From assembly GCA_902783825.1 (NCBI GenBank), contig CACZSJ010000233.1, positions 1 through 6,503 on the forward strand: DNA of 6,503 nucleotides. Reading direction: 5' to 3'. Origin of the DNA: Oscillospiraceae bacterium (GTDB taxonomy: Bacteria > Bacillota > Clostridia > Oscillospirales > Oscillospiraceae). A program made the position numbers and the translations under genes. Positions 3,901 through 6,503 of this stretch are shown here, piece by piece. The notes under the pieces are model-generated. The model had not been told where the DNA came from and did not search any database. It saw nothing but the letters and a program-made list of their open reading frames with translations. Each line of letters starts with the position of its first letter. The first letter of the stretch is position 1.

Positions 3901-6503
3901 TCGGATGTGGAATACCGGATCGCCCAGGACGAGATGGAGACGCCTGCAAGGCTTAGCAACTACTCCACCGACTACGGCTCCAGCTCGACCCCCGTGGTCA
4001 TGCAGGGCGGCACCCTGATCCAGAATTTTAAACTGCCTGTTAAGAATACGCCTTCGGGCTCTCCCAGCCAGGGAATCACTGCATCTTTCCCCAAAACCAC
4101 CTGGATTGAACTGCGGGATCCGAATTTGGAGCTGAATCCTGCGGAAGCCAACTTCGCGAAGTTTCTGAACAAGGTTGGCATGACCATCGATCAGTTCAGT
4201 ACCGTCACGATCAACGGCAAGCGCTGGATTTGCATACAGATTGAAGACGGCCACAGCTCTTGGACGCAGCTGCTGAATCTCCCGCTGCGGGTCTTCAACC
4301 GGCACCCGGTTGGCACCGTGAATCCCTTCGGCGACATCTATATGGATTTCGGCAGCGGTCTGCCTGAAATCTATGACGGCGGCGAGGAAAGCGGATACCG
4401 CAAGGTCACGCTGGTCGAGCCCGTCCCAGACGTCAATGGCCTCATGGGAGACGGCGACACAAGCACACCGCGCCTGTGGCACTGGGACGCCAGCCACTTG
4501 AGCTATACGATCAATAAGGCCAGCTTCCAGGGCGCTGTCGTCTACCCGGGCAAGAACGATGAAATCGACTACGGCGGACGAACCGCTTTTGCCCAGGGCG
4601 AGCGGGAGACGCTGATTGCCGATGTGTTCATCGGCTCGGTGGAGAGCACCCTGGACAGCCACGACGTAGAGACCATTCTGGAGCTTCCGGACGCTGCCTC
4701 GGACAGTGGCTTCGCCCTCTATCTGCGCGGCCCGGCCTCGGTCAAATTCAGCACCGGCGACCCCGTCGTCACCTTCTCCTACAGCGTCGATGGGGAGACC
4801 TACGTGGCGGGAGACCAGGTGGCCGACTGGAAGAGCATCCGTTTCGCCAAGATCCATCTTGATGTGCTGCAGCCGCCCGAAGGCGTGCAGGTCGAACTGC
4901 CGCTGATGACCGATGCCGATGCGACGACCGAACTGAGAACGGTGGAACTGGGCGGCGAGTGGCGCTATCGGCTGGAAAACGGTGGATTCCAAAGCTGGCA
5001 GCCGCTGGTTCCGGCAACGTATGCGTACTGCAATGCCCCCATCGTTTCCGTGCAGAAACGGCTGCTGGATGCGCAGAACGGATTGATGTCCTTCGAGGAC
5101 AGCTGGTTCAGCTTCGACATCACAGCCGTGGATGGCGCGCCGGCTCCGATGGAGAGCCACGTCTTTGCCACTGCTTATGACAAGGACACTGCCAGCGGCG
5201 GCAGGATTGCATTTGCCATCCCCTGCGATGGCCCCGGCACCTACAAGTATGAGGTGCAGGAGGTCATCCCCGAGGAGAGCGAGCGGATCCCCAGCGTTGT
5301 GTACGCGAGCAATCCGCTTACCGTCACGGTCAATGTGAATCAGAATGCAAGTACGGGCGAGTTCACGGCGTCGATTCTCAGCGGAAGCAGCATTACCAAC
5401 CGGATCCAGCGACAGCTCATTGGGGTCCGCAAGATCTGGGAAGACGCTGACAATGCGGAGAGGTTGCGTCCTTCGCGGTTGACAATCGAACTGCTGGACA
5501 CAGAAGACGAGGAATTCTGTCAGACCATATACCTGTCCAGTTCCACTTACACGACTGTTTGGGTTCCCGTCTACAGGGGATTTTCCAATGAGAAGATCAC
5601 CTATACAGCGAGAGAGCCCGAGGTTCCGGAGGGCTACCGCAGCACAGTCAGCAGCGACGAGGAGACCGGCATTGTCATCACCAACACCCGCGTGATCGAT
5701 ATCCCGGTGGGAAAAACCTGGGATGATGCAGAGGATCAGGACGGCATCCGCCCGGACTCCGTTACGATCAAGCTGCTGGCAGACGAAGAAGAGACGGAGC
5801 AGACGCTGACACTCTCGGAAGAAACCGAATGGACGGGCAGCTTCGAGGGGCTTCCCAAGTACCAGGGAAAGACGCCGATTGTGTACACCGTGGCCGAAGA
5901 GACGATCGAGGGCTATGAGCCGGAGATCACGGGCGACGCGGAGACTGGCTTCGCCATCGCCAACTGGCATGAACCATACACGACTGAGATCCTGGTGACC
6001 AAGACCTGGGACGACGCGGAGGATAAGGACGACATCCGCCCGGATTCCGTTACGATCAAGCTGCTGGCAGACGGAGAAGAGACGGAGCGGACGCTGACGC
6101 TCTCGGAAGAAAACGAATGGACGGACAGCTTCAGCCAGCTGCAGAAAAACAGCGGCGGCGAGGCGATTGCGTACACCGTGGCTGAGGAGCCTGTCGAGGG
6201 TTATGAGCCAAAGATCAGCGGCGATGCGGAGACCGGCTTTGTGATCACCAACCGGCACGAGCCCGCGCCGCCGGTGAAGCATACGATCACCTATGCGCTC
6301 AATGGCGGCACGTATCAGGGCAATCCGGCGGACATTGTGGAGAGCCACGAACATGGCACGGAGATCCAGATCCACGAGGCGCCTGTTCGGGAGGGCTATG
6401 TGTTCCTGTACTGGAAGGGATCGGAATACCAGCCGGGCGACAGCTACACGGTGACGGAGGATCACACCTTCACGGCTCAGTGGGAGGAGGAAGCGACCCC
6501 GAC
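880..6503 (+). CDS. Giant secreted surface adhesin with FctA-like, Cna_B and Flg_new domains (3' end outside window)
   Basis: The frame is open for 1,874 codons with no stop up to the right edge. Domains in order: signal peptide, basic start MKKSYHKRGH, hydrophobic core, signal peptidase I site A-M-A after about residue 32; Pro/Ser/Thr/Glu hexapeptides 36-104; a beta module about 108-235 ending in FSPFVFVVE; unrecognised beta-rich sequence 248-1387; an FctA-like pilin isopeptide domain 1388-1507; Cna_B domains about 1515-1605, 1609-1698 and 1705-1794; a Listeria-Bacteroides (Flg_new) repeat 1802-1868. The isopeptide domains carry plausible Lys/Glu/Asn triads: 1393/1461/1507, 1518/1579/1602, 1612/1673/1695, 1708/1769/1791. 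By family knowledge such proteins are exported by Sec, often anchored by sortase, and form bond-stabilised stalks or pili carrying a binding head. The sortase signal would lie beyond the window. The ligand is unknown. Fourteen cysteines are unusual for an exported Gram-positive protein. The gene has its own promoter and a structured leader. Confidence 0.93.
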   Translation, partial: MKKSYHKRGHAVLALLLVVVMLLGILPLSAMAAEEPSPSAEPIPSAEPIPSTEPSPSTEPSPSTEPSPSTEPSPSAEPSPSTEPSPSTEPSPSAEPSPAVEPSPSSTLAPTLDSQVKGISGAADGLAEGALLRLRELTEKETAQLAESLKGFDRLYALDISLEGDLARKEAQLELRGLSLPEKARLLHFTGTENYEELPFQYEAKEKIVRFASASFSPFVFVVEAAPAEKAGGPLRMPLDTPKLEVSLSDLDSLEKDGDVYLYHIRTDTSRSVQLTFNTNLYTGEALDVVVQLPKYGFKFADNLVNDLKQQSNLSNVRRLRTALYFTINANVREQFLLDLQTAYRPFEYSDCKELMETGWLDSPIDVTVTGPDGTELAHDNALVFRPIVNEDPSIFDVKPRERTITGDARITNTTGFDPYRGHVLFLSEYLKLTLPAVGYEDTTLVQLKQIRVYNPCPEKIKLKYVRYDNSNPSSNYYWSFTDSSGYRWSCDLQEYTNDKGVYYVLDAGDRVTYNDKSRTSQNPDTINYADNYEWVVRDEYDYLDETGGISYQAPDLEIYYRLPGDTEDRVVTRPGLKLTTYPVESSDNYGIYEANMKKTGANSNVKVTPGAHYEKVAVGGAYMISTLVNGTEMRPPQSDVTLSFRIPYEIRPTRLRFSSQSMNVTSEKTVLYITNESGEERSLTVAGIGETGTGEVSFDVTTVLGPGERLSGFDVYCSEVPLRSDKTEVPTVKLDFDVTETREDGSALESGLLHIPMTCNFHELGVVKEAGANYFYLQVVPKQCRTLASRRPNNVSHPYMRNLLNEEECRITEYVDWRCTPGGAYRDYMENPVLELQMSATGINNLAEGETPMTFLEYITLPYNNMDGWRVDYTAYNPTTGQTRNGSKQLGWSGSVSASWDLEDGEYFTAVKFSYEGRWTIKREDKNFTWGVTDDKPIDRAALLQNVYVKLRANNFDGEHITLQKNANLTLRYKLTHGGSCNVSAHTKPTGQLDSYYSSPSCVNLVSDVEYRIAQDEMETPARLSNYSTDYGSSSTPVVMQGGTLIQNFKLPVKNTPSGSPSQGITASFPKTTWIELRDPNLELNPAEANFAKFLNKVGMTIDQFSTVTINGKRWICIQIEDGHSSWTQLLNLPLRVFNRHPVGTVNPFGDIYMDFGSGLPEIYDGGEESGYRKVTLVEPVPDVNGLMGDGDTSTPRLWHWDASHLSYTINKASFQGAVVYPGKNDEIDYGGRTAFAQGERETLIADVFIGSVESTLDSHDVETILELPDAASDSGFALYLRGPASVKFSTGDPVVTFSYSVDGETYVAGDQVADWKSIRFAKIHLDVLQPPEGVQVELPLMTDADATTELRTVELGGEWRYRLENGGFQSWQPLVPATYAYCNAPIVSVQKRLLDAQNGLMSFEDSWFSFDITAVDGAPAPMESHVFATAYDKDTASGGRIAFAIPCDGPGTYKYEVQEVIPEESERIPSVVYASNPLTVTVNVNQNASTGEFTASILSGSSITNRIQRQLIGVRKIWEDADNAERLRPSRLTIELLDTEDEEFCQTIYLSSSTYTTVWVPVYRGFSNEKITYTAREPEVPEGYRSTVSSDEETGIVITNTRVIDIPVGKTWDDAEDQDGIRPDSVTIKLLADEEETEQTLTLSEETEWTGSFEGLPKYQGKTPIVYTVAEETIEGYEPEITGDAETGFAIANWHEPYTTEILVTKTWDDAEDKDDIRPDSVTIKLLADGEETERTLTLSEENEWTDSFSQLQKNSGGEAIAYTVAEEPVEGYEPKISGDAETGFVITNRHEPAPPVKHTITYALNGGTYQGNPADIVESHEHGTEIQIHEAPVREGYVFLYWKGSEYQPGDSYTVTEDHTFTAQWEEEATP
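985..1197 (+). repeat. 18-bp tandem repeat encoding Pro/Ser/Thr/Glu hexapeptides
   Basis: Eleven in-frame 18-bp units (985-1182) encode the hexapeptide P-(S/I)-P-(S/A)-(T/A/V)-E, followed by a partial unit PSPSS. Units 1-3 are edge variants (PSPSAE, PIPSAE, PIPSTE), the middle units are mostly PSPSTE with PSPSAE, and the eleventh is PSPAVE. The segment starts three residues after the predicted cleavage site. It should be an extended, rigid, acidic spacer, possibly wall-spanning or O-glycosylated. Because the unit is a multiple of three, copy number can change without a frameshift. Confidence 0.95.
1201..1584 (+). other. Small beta module ending in FSPFV motif
   Basis: Residues about 108-235 begin with a helical stretch rich in Glu, Leu and Ala (LLRLRELTEKETAQLAESL), then ALDISLEG, a LSLPEKARLLHF strand, and end in VRFASASFSPFVFVVE. 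The pattern LDISL..., LP...LLH..., V.F....FSP(F/Y)V recurs in many Firmicutes surface proteins as a small beta-sandwich. The match is from memory of the pattern and no Pfam name is claimed. Here the module sits at the N terminus, directly after the Pro-rich spacer. Confidence 0.45.
1621..5040 (+). other. Unrecognised beta-rich central region (residues 248-1387), candidate binding head
   Basis: About 1,140 residues match no domain I recognise. The composition is alternating hydrophobic and polar strands with many Gly, Asp, Asn and Thr turns, as in stacked beta-sandwich domains. Likely internal boundaries, by inference, are near residue 400 (ERTITGDARITNTTGF), near 655 (RLRFSSQSMNVTSEKTVLY), and near 1190 (DGDTSTPRLWHWDASHL), where a segment with VKFSTGDPVVTFSYSVDG follows. 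The last segment resembles the repeated domain found in front of isopeptide domains in clostridial fimbrial proteins. Twelve cysteines lie at 352-1384 and a Tyr/Asp-rich patch at 468-567. No catalytic motif was seen. Confidence 0.5.
5041..5400 (+). other. FctA-like pilin isopeptide-linkage domain
   Basis: Residues 1388-1507 follow the pattern of the streptococcal pilin isopeptide linkage domain (FctA/Spy0128 type): IVSVQKRL at the start, WFSFDITA, then GGRIAFAIPCDGPGTYKYEVQE, VYASNPLTVTVNVNQN, and a closing SSITN. The predicted bond joins Lys1393 to Asn1507 with Glu1461 (in YKYEVQE) as the assisting acid. The residue assignment comes from family analogy. Cys1449 inside the domain is unusual. 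Confidence 0.75.
5422..5691 (+). other. Cna_B domain 1 (divergent)
   Basis: Residues about 1515-1605 show GVRKIWEDADNAERLRPSRL, ITYTAREPEVPEGY and GIVITNTR, the classic Cna protein B-type layout. The probable isopeptide residues are Lys1518, Glu1579 and Asn1602. It diverges clearly from the two domains that follow and carries a cysteine at 1547, so it is older than their duplication. Confidence 0.85.
5713..6264 (+). repeat. Tandem duplication of Cna_B domains 2 and 3, 288-bp period
   Basis: Two Cna_B domains follow one another with an exact 96-codon period. Key residues are Lys1612/Glu1673/Asn1695 and Lys1708/Glu1769/Asn1791. Aligning 5713-5844 with 6001-6132 by eye gives 120 of 132 identical bases. 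The next 11 or so codons (EGLPKYQGKTP versus SQLQKNSGGEA) diverge sharply, and similarity returns at YTVAEE..EGYEP. Domain 2 ends AIANWHEP, domain 3 VITNRHEP. These are stalk modules; the DNA similarity points to a recent internal duplication or gene conversion. Confidence 0.9.
6283..6483 (+). other. Listeria-Bacteroides repeat (Flg_new/InlB B-repeat type)
   Basis: Residues 1802-1868 show TITYALNGGTYQGN, then APVREGYVFLYWKGSEYQPGDSYTV and HTFTAQW, the standard pattern of the roughly 70-residue Listeria-Bacteroides repeat (ubiquitin-like beta-grasp). In clostridial surface proteins it typically lies near the C terminus, before a spacer and sortase signal. The following EEEATPT looks like the start of such a spacer at the window edge. 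Confidence 0.85.

Noticed and set aside
3571..6465. A 964-codon open frame on the minus strand
   Set aside because: It is codon-aligned with the plus-strand gene, so its stops correspond to plus-strand TTA, CTA and TCA codons, which this GC-rich gene avoids. Its stop is simply the TCA serine codon at 3571. Its translation is rich in Arg, Leu, Val and Ala with no recognisable domain, while the plus strand encodes clear Cna_B, FctA-like and Flg_new domains.

Overview
The window reads as a moderately high-GC Gram-positive genome, most likely a Clostridia-type gut Firmicute. The evidence is a Gram-positive surface-protein architecture (signal peptide, Pro-rich spacer, pilin-type isopeptide domain, Cna_B domains, Listeria-Bacteroides repeat), a consensus-like sigma-A promoter, and a GT4 glycosyltransferase of the kind common in Firmicutes. 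Genus cannot be fixed from the sequence alone.

Layout. Positions 1-664 hold the 3' end of a GT4-family glycosyltransferase that ends in a charged helical tail. Positions 665-879 are an AT-richer intergenic region. It holds a strong promoter (732-761), an imperfect dyad overlapping the -10 and start point (752-787), two leader hairpins (786-803 and 815-846, the second capped by a UNCG-type tetraloop) and a modest ribosome binding site. From 880 to the right edge runs one uninterrupted reading frame of 1,874 codons with no stop, so the gene is cut by the window edge. It encodes a giant secreted surface protein and fills 86% of the window.

Architecture of the giant protein: signal peptide (about 1-32); eleven PSPS(T/A)E-like hexapeptides (36-101) plus a partial twelfth; a small beta module ending in an FSPFV motif (about 108-235); about 1,140 residues of unrecognised beta-rich sequence carrying 12 of the 14 cysteines and a Tyr/Asp-rich patch; an FctA-like pilin isopeptide domain (about 1388-1507); three Cna_B domains (about 1515-1795), the last two recently duplicated; and one Listeria-Bacteroides (Flg_new) repeat (about 1802-1868). 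The C terminus, where a sortase LPXTG signal would be expected, lies outside the window.

How the parts may work together (inference): the isopeptide-stabilised C-terminal stalk would project the large unassigned region away from the cell as a probable adhesive head. The glycosyltransferase next door might act on this protein or on a surface glycan, but it has its own transcript context and no direct link can be shown. The most novel material is the unassigned region of residues 248-1387 and the structured leader and promoter in front of the gene.
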